The position numbers and the translations under genes were made by a program. A stretch of DNA of 8,344 bases from GWF2-43-63 sp964559205 (lineage in GTDB: Bacteria > Bacteroidota > Bacteroidia > Bacteroidales > DTU049): assembly GCA_964559205.1 (NCBI GenBank), contig CAZLHV010000143.1, forward strand, positions 1 to 8,344, given 5' to 3'. The notes beneath the pieces were generated by a model. The model had not been told where the DNA came from. It searched no databases and worked only from the letters and a program-made list of their open reading frames with translations. Shown piece after piece: positions 1 through 6,587 of the stretch; within the stretch, counting starts at the first letter, position 1, and each line of letters opens with the position of its first letter.

Positions 1-135
1 CCACGACATGCTATCGCGAGAGACCGGATTAATTGCCATCTGCGTCGATGCTTCAGTTGGCTGATTCAATGTTTGTCCCTGCAAACCAAGTGTTGCAAGA
101 GTAAACAAAAACACAAAAAAGTAATTGATCTTCAT
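1..135 (-). CDS. N-terminus of a secreted or envelope protein (partial)
   Basis: Reading the minus strand from the ATG at 135-133 gives 45 uninterrupted codons to the window edge. The first 20 or so residues form a clear Sec signal peptide: M-K-I-N start, a hydrophobic core (YFFVFLFTLATLG), then a likely signal peptidase I site near LGLQG-QT. The Q-rich or T-rich sequence after the cleavage site is typical of exported Bacteroidota proteins. There is no lipobox cysteine, so it is probably periplasmic, outer-membrane or secreted, not a lipoprotein. The product cannot be identified because nearly all of the mature protein is outside the window. It is divergent from the recR operon, with a non-coding gap of about 560 bases between the starts. 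The start is well supported by the signal peptide, since there is no in-frame upstream alternative with similar features. Confidence 0.7.
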   Translation of the reverse strand, partial: MKINYFFVFLFTLATLGLQGQTLNQPTEASTQMAINPVSRDSMSW

Positions 136-164
136 ATTCGTGGTGCTTTGGAGTAAAATCTGCC

Positions 165-195
165 TAAATTAATGCTACTAATACTTGCAATCAAA
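165..195 (-). promoter_or_regulatory. Weak candidate promoter for the minus-strand secreted protein
   Basis: On the minus strand a TTTG (195-192) lies about 19 bases upstream of TTAATTTA (172-165), which resembles the Bacteroidota -33 TTTG and -7 TAnnTTTG boxes with mismatches in the -7 box. It lies about 30 bases before the start codon at 135. In such AT-rich DNA a match of this quality could arise by chance. Confidence 0.2.
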
Positions 196-467
196 TCTGT
201 TTTCGCTCTTTTATATGACTCTTATCCCGCTGTATCATATTTTCAGGCAACTTCACCTAAAAAATTCAGGTGTTTATACCTATTATAAGAGCAAATTCCC
301 ATTTTTAAGATCATTTTTTTACGCCATCGTTGCACCTAAATAATATTTAACAATATATTAATTGTCAAATTCTGTTCATTTCTCTCTCCTTTCTTCGCAT
401 TTATCTCATTTACTTTTCATTATCGACTAGAAAAAACGATGTAATACATTTATTCTGTCAAAAAAAA

Positions 468-500
468 TTGACAAAAACAACAAATTAAGGCTTATATATG
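468..500 (+). promoter_or_regulatory. Candidate promoter for the recR operon
   Basis: TTGACA (468-473) followed 19 bases later by TATATATG (493-500) resembles the Bacteroidota TTG / TAnnTTTG arrangement with one mismatch in the -7 box. The TTGACA is also the right arm of a perfect inverted repeat with TGTCAA at 456-461, so a dimeric regulator could bind over the -33 element. The distance to recR would imply a leader of roughly 195 bases, which is long, so a closer promoter may exist. I found no consensus -7 box nearer to recR. Confidence 0.25.
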
Positions 501-658
501 TTAAAATAATGAATATAGCTAATTCAATGAATTTTTAATAGGTATCAATGTGATCATCCCTTGAATACTTTCTGTAAATATTCATTTTTTGAGGCCATGA
601 AATTTAACAGAATTAATCTGTTTCTGTCACATTTCAGATGCTCATTTCAGCAACTCGT

Positions 659-674
659 GAACCCCCGGTTCGGG
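659..674 (+). promoter_or_regulatory. GC-rich hairpin in the recR leader
   Basis: GAACC (659-663) and GGTTC (667-671) form a perfect 5-bp stem around a CCC loop. An alternative 4-bp stem, CCCG (664-667) with CGGG (671-674), is mutually exclusive with it. The element stands out in very AT-rich DNA and ends 26 bases before the recR start codon. A T-rich but interrupted tract follows, so it is at best a weak attenuator or terminator. Confidence 0.25.
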
Positions 675-700
675 ATTATTTGTATCTTTACACAAAAAAA

Positions 701-1342
701 ATGCTTTACGAACCATTGCCTTCAAAATATCTTGAAAGCGCGGTTGCCGAATTAGCCAAATTGCCCGGGGTTGGGCGTAAAACTGCGTTGCGACTAGCAT
801 TACATTTGCTGCGTCAAGATCCAACCCAGTCAATTGCCCTTGGAAACAGCATCGTTCAACTCAGGGAAAATATTGCCTACTGTTCATTATGCCACAATAT
901 CAGCGACACGGATCTTTGTCCGGTTTGCTCAGCCCCAAATCGTGACCAACAAGTTATTTGTGTGGTGGAAGATATCCGCGATGTAATGGCCATAGAAAGA
1001 ACTGGCCAGTTCAATGGCCTGTACCATGTTTTGGGTGGACTCATTTCTCCGATCGACGGAATTCGGCCTGAGGATATTCAACTTGAATCGCTTTATCAAA
1101 GAACTTCACGCAATCAGGTCAGCGAAATCATTCTTGCATTGGCAGCAACGGTTGAAGGTGATACAACCGCCTTTTATATTTTCAGGAAACTACAGCAATT
1201 CGATCTGCAGTTCAGCACCATTTCGCGAGGCATTTCTATTGGCGATGAGCTGGAATTTATTGATGAGATTACCCTCGGACGATCGATTAAAAGTCGAATC
1301 CCTTATCAGCAAATGCTTGCCGAAGAGAAAAAACATACCTGA
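701..1342 (+). CDS. recR: Recombination mediator protein RecR
   Basis: RecR acts with RecO (and RecF) in the cytoplasm to load RecA on SSB-coated single-stranded DNA at gaps during recombinational repair. All family domains are visible in the 213-residue product. A helix-hairpin-helix lies at about residues 19-38 (LAKLPGVGRKTALRLALHLL). A C4 zinc finger has Cys61, 64, 73 and 76 (CSLC...CPVC). A Toprim domain runs from about residue 84 and includes the acidic VVEDIRDV motif (Glu90, Asp91) and the YHVLGG segment. The conserved C-terminal ITLGRSIKSRIPY follows. Length matches the family (about 200 residues). The frame stays open upstream to an ATG at 638, but the 21 extra residues are not RecR-like and would precede the hairpin-helix region by too much. 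The ATG at 701, after a run of As, puts SKYLESAV where the family begins. It is the first gene of a tight operon, 2 bases before the lipoprotein gene. Nothing appears broken. Confidence 0.96.
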   Translation: MLYEPLPSKYLESAVAELAKLPGVGRKTALRLALHLLRQDPTQSIALGNSIVQLRENIAYCSLCHNISDTDLCPVCSAPNRDQQVICVVEDIRDVMAIERTGQFNGLYHVLGGLISPIDGIRPEDIQLESLYQRTSRNQVSEIILALAATVEGDTTAFYIFRKLQQFDLQFSTISRGISIGDELEFIDEITLGRSIKSRIPYQQMLAEEKKHT

Positions 1343-1344
1343 TC

Positions 1345-2601
1345 ATGAGCTTCAGACTACTGTCAATCTTAATGGTGTCCTTGTTTTTGCTTGCACTGGT
1401 GTCCTGCAAACCCTATCCTCAGGTGTCTTCAGAAAACCTGGCTGAATCATATGGATTTGATCATAAAGTTCTATGTTCCGATCCATACATGGTGCACATA
1501 AGCGATAGTTTGTCTATGCTTAACATTATACCTGAAAAAAGCAGTCTTCTTTTCACCCGATCCAATACCACCGATCAGTTCAAAGCTCATCTCCAGATCA
1601 GAGTTCTGGTCTTCAATTCATATTTCAGTAATGCTCCAACTGATTCGATTACTTACAATGCGGAATTTCTTAAAGCTATTCCGGATCATCCCGATACGAT
1701 TAGAATTCCTCTGAATATTCGTTCTAAGAATCGGGCGGTGCTGTATCTGGCTATCAAAGATGTGAACAGAAATTACCGACATACCATTGTTTTTGAAACC
1801 GATAAATCGAACCGCATATCAACGGAATGGTATGAACCCATCCAAGGTCTTCGTAGAGTTAATGCTTGCTGGTACTGCTATCCGGGAGACACTGTTATGC
1901 TAAATTTCAATGGCAGCTTAAATACACAACCCCAATGCTTTTATTATAACGACACCTTCGACATTCCTTCACCGCCCTTTCAATTTGAAAATCCAGTGAA
2001 TGTAAAATTGGAACCTGACGAAAAGCCTGCATTAACAAAATTAAATTCAGATAGGCATTTATCGTTTATTGCTCAAAACCCCGGATTGTATTTTGTTACA
2101 ACAACAGGAAATCCGGACTCAGGATTTGCATTAATTTGTACATCACCTGGCTTCCCCGACGTTGCAAGTCACCTATCCATGCTTGGCCCTTTACGCTATA
2201 TCACAACGCAAAAGGAATTTGACCGAATGGCCAACTCTGAACAACTTGTAACAGCCATTGAAGAGTTTTGGCTAAAAACGGGCGGACAGGAAGAGCATGC
2301 CCGTAACCTCATTAAAAACTACTATTCCAGGGTGCTCATGGCCAATCAACTTTTTTCATCTCATACTGAAGGATGGAAAACTGACAGGGGCATGATTTAC
2401 ATTGTGTTTGGTCCCCCCAATATTGTTTATCGGAATAGCAATAGCGAGTCATGGATTTATGGAGAAGAAAACAACTTCTTTTCAATCACTTTTGTTTTTG
2501 ATAAATTGCTGAATAAATTCAGCGAAAACGATTATTTCCTTCAGCGTACACCAGTTTTCAAGGACAATTGGTATCGCGCTGTTGATATCTGGAGACAATA
2601 A
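1345..2601 (+). CDS. GWxTD domain-containing lipoprotein
   Basis: The 418-residue product starts with a lipoprotein signal peptide: a hydrophobic stretch at residues 4-19 and the lipobox L-V-S-C with the lipidated Cys21. No acidic lipoprotein-export signal follows the cysteine (next residues KPYPQ), so surface exposure is not indicated; periplasm-facing anchoring is an inference. Near the C-terminus, residues 343-358 read GWKTDRGMIYIVFGPP, the signature of the GWxTD domain, a family of unknown function found in Bacteroidota and some other phyla. It is followed by the family's usual aromatic-rich strand segment (SESWIYGEENNFFSITFVFDK) up to about residue 388. The middle part (about 60-290) looks beta-rich with no motif I recognise. 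Length is typical. The gene starts 2 bases after the recR stop and ends 2 bases before rlmB, so co-transcription is very likely, though no shared function with these nucleic-acid genes is evident. Confidence 0.88.
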   Translation: MSFRLLSILMVSLFLLALVSCKPYPQVSSENLAESYGFDHKVLCSDPYMVHISDSLSMLNIIPEKSSLLFTRSNTTDQFKAHLQIRVLVFNSYFSNAPTDSITYNAEFLKAIPDHPDTIRIPLNIRSKNRAVLYLAIKDVNRNYRHTIVFETDKSNRISTEWYEPIQGLRRVNACWYCYPGDTVMLNFNGSLNTQPQCFYYNDTFDIPSPPFQFENPVNVKLEPDEKPALTKLNSDRHLSFIAQNPGLYFVTTTGNPDSGFALICTSPGFPDVASHLSMLGPLRYITTQKEFDRMANSEQLVTAIEEFWLKTGGQEEHARNLIKNYYSRVLMANQLFSSHTEGWKTDRGMIYIVFGPPNIVYRNSNSESWIYGEENNFFSITFVFDKLLNKFSENDYFLQRTPVFKDNWYRAVDIWRQ

Positions 2602-2603
2602 CT

Positions 2604-3350
2604 ATGATGCAGGAAAAAGACTTCATTTACGGTGTACACCCTGTGCGCGAAGCACTTGAAAAAGAAACACCCATCGACCACATTCTCATTACAACCGGTT
2701 CGGACCGCAAGCCCGGCATCAGTGAAATTGTGCAGCAGGCACGCAACGCCCATATACAAATTAAGCGCGTACCGGTCGAGAAACTCATGCGCGTTACGCG
2801 TGGAAACCATCAGGGCGTGATCGCCTTCATTGCACCAGTACATTACTACAAAGCTGAAGATCTGGTGATGAGTGCTTTTGACCGTGGCGAAACCCCGCTT
2901 TTTCTGATTCTTGACAGCATTACCGATGTGCGTAATTTTGGTGCCATTGCTCGCAGTTGCGATGCTGCTGGTGTTACAGGGATCATCATCCCCGACAGCC
3001 GCAGCGTGAGTGTTACAGCCGATGCCGTGCGCGCCTCTGCAGGCGCTTTGCTCAATGTGCCGGTGGTGAAAACCCGCAACCTTCTTGGCACCGTAAAATA
3101 TCTTCAGCAAAGTGGTATCCGCATTTTTGCAGCCAGTGAAAAAGCCGTCAAACTATATCATCAGGCCGAATTCGACGGCCCTGCTGCCATCATCATGGGT
3201 AGCGAAGAAACCGGCGTTTCGGTTCAATTGCTGAAGCTTGCCGACGAATGGATCCGAATCCCCATGATTGGGCAGGTCGCTTCGCTAAATGTGTCGGTGA
3301 GCGCCGGCATCATGCTGTATGAAGTGCTGCGTCAACGCAAAGTTGAGTAA
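2604..3350 (+). CDS. rlmB: 23S rRNA (guanosine-2'-O)-methyltransferase RlmB, TrmH/SpoU family
   Basis: This is a SPOUT-class methyltransferase using S-adenosylmethionine to 2'-O-methylate a guanosine (G2251 in E. coli numbering) in the 23S rRNA peptidyl-transferase P-loop. The 248-residue product has the N-terminal substrate-binding domain at about 1-78, opening with the typical FIYGVHPVREAL and containing the family's NHQGVIA. The knotted catalytic domain follows. Motif 1 is DSITDVRNFGAIARSCDAAG (Asn111, Arg117). Motif 2 is IIMGSEETGVS (Glu201). Motif 3 is IPMIGQVASLNVSVSAG (Asn229), which forms the AdoMet-binding knot. Length is normal. RlmB is favoured over a generic TrmH paralogue because of the N-terminal domain. 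Two start codons are adjacent (2604 and 2607) and cannot be told apart. It is the last gene of the recR operon, and its stop is one base from the stop of the convergent polymerase gene. Confidence 0.93.
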   Translation: MMQEKDFIYGVHPVREALEKETPIDHILITTGSDRKPGISEIVQQARNAHIQIKRVPVEKLMRVTRGNHQGVIAFIAPVHYYKAEDLVMSAFDRGETPLFLILDSITDVRNFGAIARSCDAAGVTGIIIPDSRSVSVTADAVRASAGALLNVPVVKTRNLLGTVKYLQQSGIRIFAASEKAVKLYHQAEFDGPAAIIMGSEETGVSVQLLKLADEWIRIPMIGQVASLNVSVSAGIMLYEVLRQRKVE

Positions 3351-3351
3351 A

Positions 3352-6294
3352 TCAGCCTCCCCTCGGATCGGGTCGAAAAGGCATCTTGGCCATCTTCTCT
3401 ACCTGAAGTGTTAATGAACCATATTCGTTCATCACTTTCCCATACAACAAATACACGCCATTTCCGCGAAAAGGAAACTTCTTCAGGCTGTCAGGAAAAT
3501 GTACGGCTTCGAAAAAATTTCCTTCAGAATCCATAAAACTGGCAAAATACATCTTCTCGTTTTTCTTTGTACGAACCGGCTTAATGGTTACCAAAACGCC
3601 AATCATCCGCACATACATTGAAACAACCGAAGCGAGACCCAATGCCGTAACCTCGCCCCGAAACGAGGTCTGTAACATATCAAACCAGCTTAATGAAACC
3701 GGAAACCCAAGCAGTTCTATTTCGTCGTAGGCATCGGCCAGCAGCGATGTCTCAAGCGCTGGCAAAGCCGGCAACTGCTGCCCCCCGCTAAACAATCGCC
3801 CTGAAACTTCCGGCGCTTTGCGCGAATCATGCCCGGCCAACGTTTCCCATAACAATTCGGGCTTCGACTTGCCTGTAAAAGCAAAAGCACCTGTGCGAAT
3901 CAGCAAAACCAACTGCTCACGTGTGGTGTGTATGCGCGACATGAAGTCAGCCGCATCGGCAAATGGCCCGTTGCGCAACCGCTCCTCGAGTACCGGACGA
4001 ATGAAGTTTTCCTCAAGACTCTGCACATGAATGAAGCCAATGCGGATGTCATTTCCTTTTACCGTGGTAATATAATCGCCAGTATTGACGCAGGGAAGCA
4101 GAATGTTGGCCCCGCTGCGGCGCGCTTCGGAAAAATACACCCAACTGCGGTAATAGCCGCCGAAATTGTTGATGACAGCCGCCATAAACTCGACCGGATA
4201 GTGAGCTTTCAGAAAAAGGCTCTGATAGCTCTCGACCGCAAACGAAGCCGAATGCGCCTTTGAGAACGAATAGCCCGAAAACGATTCAATCTGCCGCCAT
4301 AATTCCTTAGTGACTGATTCGGGCCGGTCCAGTTTTGCAGCGCCTTCGTGAAAACCGTTTACAATGCGCAACATTTCTTCCTTGCTGCGGTATTTGCCAC
4401 TCATGGCACGGCGCAGCACGTCGGCTTCGGCCAGATCGAGGCCTGCATAATGATGCACCACCTTGAGCACATCTTCCTGATAGACCATCACTCCGTAGGT
4501 TTCGTGCAGCAATTCTTCGAGCACCGGATGCAAATATTGAAACGATCTGGGATTGTGATAACGCCGGATGTATTCCTGCATCATGCCCGACGACGACACC
4601 CCCGGCCGGATGATGGAACTGGCCGCCACCAGCGTAAGGTAGTCGCGGCAATCGAGCTTTTTCAGCAAACTGCGCATGGCAGGACTTTCAACATAAAAAC
4701 AACCAATGGTTTCACCTTTTTCGATCTGTGCTGCAATGGCCGGATCGCTCTTAAATGCAGGAATATCATGAATATCGATCTTTTCGCGTCGGTTCTGCGC
4801 AATGAATTTTACCGCATCGCCGATATGCCCGATGCCGCGCTGGCTCAGGATATCGAACTTTTCGTAACCCAGATCTTCGGCCACATACATGTCCCACTGC
4901 ACCGTCGGAAAACCTTTGGGTGGCAGATCAAGTGCCGAATACATTGTTACAGGCTCCTCGGACACAAGAATGCCGCCGGCATGAATGCTGCGCAGATTCG
5001 GAAAGTCGCGTATGGCCTCGCCCACAGCCACAATTTTCCGGATGATGTCATCATCGGCCTTGAGTGTTTTCCGCTCTTCGACCAGCGCATCAATCTCGGT
5101 TTTCGGAAGTCCATACACTTTGCCGAGCTCGCGATAAACCGACTTGTCGCGGAAAGTCTGCATCATGCCCAGCAACGCCGTGTGCTTCGATCCGTAGCGT
5201 TTGAAAATGTAGTCCTGCACATAAGTCCGGTCTTTCCACGAAAAATCAATATCGAAATCCGGCGGGCTGGTTCGCTTCGGGTTGATGAAGCGTTCGAAAT
5301 AAAGATCGAGCTCGACCGGATCGACATTGGTAATGTAGAGGCAATACGCCACAATGCTGTTGGCGCCGCTTCCCCGCCCCACATGGTAAAATCCGCGCGA
5401 CATGGAATAGCGCACAATGTCCCACGCCATGAGGAAATACGACGAAAATCCGAGCCGGTCAATGATTTCAAGTTCTTTGCGGATGCGCTCCAGCACATGC
5501 TTTGGCTTTCCCGGATAGCGCGCCGGAAAACCATCCATGGCCAGTTTTTCGAGCAAAAGCTTATCGTCGTATCGGCTGCCGGTAAATGTTTTTTTATTTC
5601 TCACAACGCCCATTTGCACATCGGCGGCGCAGTCACGCAGCAGGCTTTCGGCATTGGCAAGCAGATCGGGACATTCGGAAAAGGCATCGTATGCAGCTTT
5701 GCGTTCCGGCATGATTTCATCATTCATGGCCAGTTGCGTTGTTTTCAGATTCGATAACAAGGTGTTGTTGTCGATGGCGCGCAGATGACAATGTGTGTCG
5801 TAATCGGCTGCTGAAGCAAAAGTAACCGGCCACCATGCCACCATGCGGCCACGTATTTTGCGGTCGCTGAGCATGCGCAACTGCGGCACCTGCGACGGAC
5901 GGACGGCAATGTATTCATTGGCCCGGAGCTGCTTTGGCGTATTTTCGTTCCATGGGTACAATACAAAAACCTGATTAAACGGCGGTGCAAAATCGGCAGG
6001 CTGGGTTTCGGTCATGTTGCACTGCGTCAGGTATTCGTTGATTTCCTGAAAGCCGCTCATGTTGCGGGCCATACACACATACAACAAACGGCTGCCGCGC
6101 CTGAACTCCATACCCACCAGGCCTTCGGTACGCTCGCTGCGACATTGTTTAATGAAATCGACCCAGCCCGTGGCATTGTTGATGTCGGCCAGCAGTACCT
6201 TCGGAAATCCACAGGCAGCCGCCATTGTGGCCACCTTTTCGGGCGCCATCATGCCAAATCGCAGACTGTAATATGAACGACAGTGAAGAATCAT
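3352..6294 (-). CDS. dnaE: Short DnaE-family DNA polymerase III alpha subunit (accessory or repair type)
   Basis: A C-family DNA polymerase of 980 residues, clearly shorter than replicative DnaE (about 1,150 or more). The palm carries the catalytic Asp triad: Asp348 and Asp350 in PPDFDIDF and Asp481 in KFDIL. Other hallmarks are VGRGSGANSIVAY (305-317), SIHAGGILVS (436-445), ESPAMRSLLKKL (536-547), GVMVYQEDVL (601-610) and GYSFSKAHSASFA (674-686). A tandem helix-hairpin-helix region lies at about 760-820, and an OB fold at about 888-970 ends the protein, with no tau-binding domain. The N-terminal PHP domain is degenerate: the HxHS motif reads HCRS (residues 4-7) and the TDH motif reads ADI, so metal-dependent proofreading is unlikely. 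A possible clamp-binding GRLFSG (832-837) lacks the usual Gln. These traits match second DnaE copies used in repair or mutagenic synthesis (DnaE2/ImuC-like). No ImuA or ImuB gene is adjacent. The start at 6294 fits the PHP motif at residues 4-7. Confidence 0.9.
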   Translation of the reverse strand: MILHCRSYYSLRFGMMAPEKVATMAAACGFPKVLLADINNATGWVDFIKQCRSERTEGLVGMEFRRGSRLLYVCMARNMSGFQEINEYLTQCNMTETQPADFAPPFNQVFVLYPWNENTPKQLRANEYIAVRPSQVPQLRMLSDRKIRGRMVAWWPVTFASAADYDTHCHLRAIDNNTLLSNLKTTQLAMNDEIMPERKAAYDAFSECPDLLANAESLLRDCAADVQMGVVRNKKTFTGSRYDDKLLLEKLAMDGFPARYPGKPKHVLERIRKELEIIDRLGFSSYFLMAWDIVRYSMSRGFYHVGRGSGANSIVAYCLYITNVDPVELDLYFERFINPKRTSPPDFDIDFSWKDRTYVQDYIFKRYGSKHTALLGMMQTFRDKSVYRELGKVYGLPKTEIDALVEERKTLKADDDIIRKIVAVGEAIRDFPNLRSIHAGGILVSEEPVTMYSALDLPPKGFPTVQWDMYVAEDLGYEKFDILSQRGIGHIGDAVKFIAQNRREKIDIHDIPAFKSDPAIAAQIEKGETIGCFYVESPAMRSLLKKLDCRDYLTLVAASSIIRPGVSSSGMMQEYIRRYHNPRSFQYLHPVLEELLHETYGVMVYQEDVLKVVHHYAGLDLAEADVLRRAMSGKYRSKEEMLRIVNGFHEGAAKLDRPESVTKELWRQIESFSGYSFSKAHSASFAVESYQSLFLKAHYPVEFMAAVINNFGGYYRSWVYFSEARRSGANILLPCVNTGDYITTVKGNDIRIGFIHVQSLEENFIRPVLEERLRNGPFADAADFMSRIHTTREQLVLLIRTGAFAFTGKSKPELLWETLAGHDSRKAPEVSGRLFSGGQQLPALPALETSLLADAYDEIELLGFPVSLSWFDMLQTSFRGEVTALGLASVVSMYVRMIGVLVTIKPVRTKKNEKMYFASFMDSEGNFFEAVHFPDSLKKFPFRGNGVYLLYGKVMNEYGSLTLQVEKMAKMPFRPDPRGG

Positions 6295-6303
6295 CTACAG
6301 GTT

Positions 6304-6342
6304 GACTATATTTTAATCATTTTTCAGGACTACAATATAATC
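6304..6342. promoter_or_regulatory. Paired dyads upstream of the polymerase gene, candidate operator
   Basis: Two 15-bp imperfect palindromes of the form GACTA-N5-TAATC lie at 6304-6318 and 6328-6342, exactly 24 bp apart. They sit 10-48 bases upstream of the polymerase start codon, where its promoter should be. The copies share both 5-base arms perfectly, while the central spacers differ (TATTT and CAATA), as expected for a dimeric regulator reading only the arms. The similarity continues into TTT after each copy. A LexA-like SOS repressor is an attractive inference because short DnaE polymerases are often damage-inducible, but no regulator gene is in the window and I cannot match the arms to a known box. 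Confidence 0.45.
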
Positions 6343-6376
6343 ATTTAAGCTTAATAAACAAAACAAGAATAACTCA

Positions 6377-6393
6377 GATGAAGTAGCTTCATC
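6377..6393. repeat. Perfect 7-bp inverted repeat (hairpin)
   Basis: GATGAAG (6377-6383) and CTTCATC (6387-6393) form a perfect stem with a three-base TAG loop. On neither strand is it followed by a T-run, so it is not a standard intrinsic terminator. It lies in the gap between the polymerase gene and the esterase, which are transcribed away from each other, and could be a protein-binding site or a structured leader element. Confidence 0.35.
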
Positions 6394-6513
6394 AAAAATC
6401 ATTCGTTTATATTCGGCGCTTTTCACATCACTACACATTTTGTCGATGATAAACGACAGATTTTACGGTTTCGAACATTGTTTCATTGAGCGATGAATAT
6501 TAAGGGTTTTTGT

Positions 6514-6521
6514 TTAATTTG
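6514..6521 (+). promoter_or_regulatory. Candidate -7 promoter box of the broken tRNA
   Basis: TTAATTTG differs at one position from the Bacteroidota -7 consensus TAnnTTTG and ends 9 bases before the tRNA-like sequence begins. That is the spacing expected for a tRNA promoter. The nearest upstream TTG (6486-6488) is slightly far for a -33 box. If active, it could also transcribe the esterase downstream. Confidence 0.35.
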
Positions 6522-6530
6522 CAGCCTCAT

Positions 6531-6567
6531 ACGGGCGTAGTGTAACGGCAGCACACGGGCTTCAACT
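6531..6567 (+). pseudogene. 5' half of a tRNA gene, truncated in the anticodon loop
   Basis: The sequence fits the first half of a tRNA. A 7-base acceptor strand (ACGGGCG, 6531-6537) is followed by U8-A9 and by a D-arm with stem GTGT/GCAC and loop AACGGCA, which contains the invariant A14 and G18-G19. Base 26 and a CGGGC anticodon 5' stem (6556-6560) come next, then TTCAACT as the would-be loop. The next bases (AGTAT) cannot pair with CGGGC. No T-arm (GTTCGA) or 3' acceptor strand follows, so the 3' half is missing. The isotype cannot be assigned safely. An intact D-arm of this quality right after a promoter-like box argues against chance, but a random match is still possible. Confidence 0.45.
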
Positions 6568-6569
6568 AG

Positions 6570-6577
6570 TATTTTTG
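6570..6577 (+). promoter_or_regulatory. Candidate -7 box for the esterase gene
   Basis: TATTTTTG is a perfect match to TAnnTTTG and lies directly after the broken tRNA. Transcription would begin near 6583, leaving a very short leader before the ATGs at 6588, 6591 or 6597, and it fits the third best. No TTG is found at the expected -33 distance, so the match may be chance. Confidence 0.25.
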
Positions 6578-6587
6578 AGACCATTGA

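Larger units (their letters stand above)
136..700. other. Long AT-rich divergent intergenic region
   Basis: These 565 bases separate the divergent secreted-protein gene and recR. They are strongly AT-rich, with long A and T runs. I see no convincing gene: the short open frames here lack recognisable protein features, and the one starting at 561 overlaps recR in another frame. The stretch holds a weak candidate promoter for each direction, a perfect 6-bp inverted repeat (TGTCAA 456-461, TTGACA 468-473) and a small GC-rich hairpin at 659-674 next to recR. A 5-bp stem (CACCT 254-258, AGGTG 268-272) is also present but has no T-run, so it is not a terminator. An unannotated small RNA cannot be excluded. 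Confidence 0.5.

Noticed and set aside
371..380. Additional copy of the ATPase-type repeat (TGTTCATT at 373-380)
   Set aside because: Only one half-arm is present, with no partner arm and no 33-bp periodicity.
638..700. In-frame N-terminal extension of recR from an ATG at 638
   Set aside because: The 21 extra residues do not resemble RecR, and the leader contains the GC-rich hairpin. The ATG at 701 gives the family's normal N-terminus and length.
4348..5757. Long open frame on the plus strand inside the polymerase gene
   Set aside because: It is antisense to a gene with full DnaE motifs, and its translation is rich in His/Ile/Phe in low-complexity fashion with no domain. It is a shadow of the coding strand.
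6377..6393. Intrinsic terminator
   Set aside because: The stem is perfect but no T-run follows on either strand, and no gene ends here.
6465..6481. T-arm-like stem-loop with a TTCGAAC loop upstream of the tRNA 5' half, suggesting a permuted tRNA
   Set aside because: The required G53-C61 pair is replaced by T and A, two of the five stem pairs are G-U wobbles, and no matching acceptor strand or anticodon 3' stem is present.
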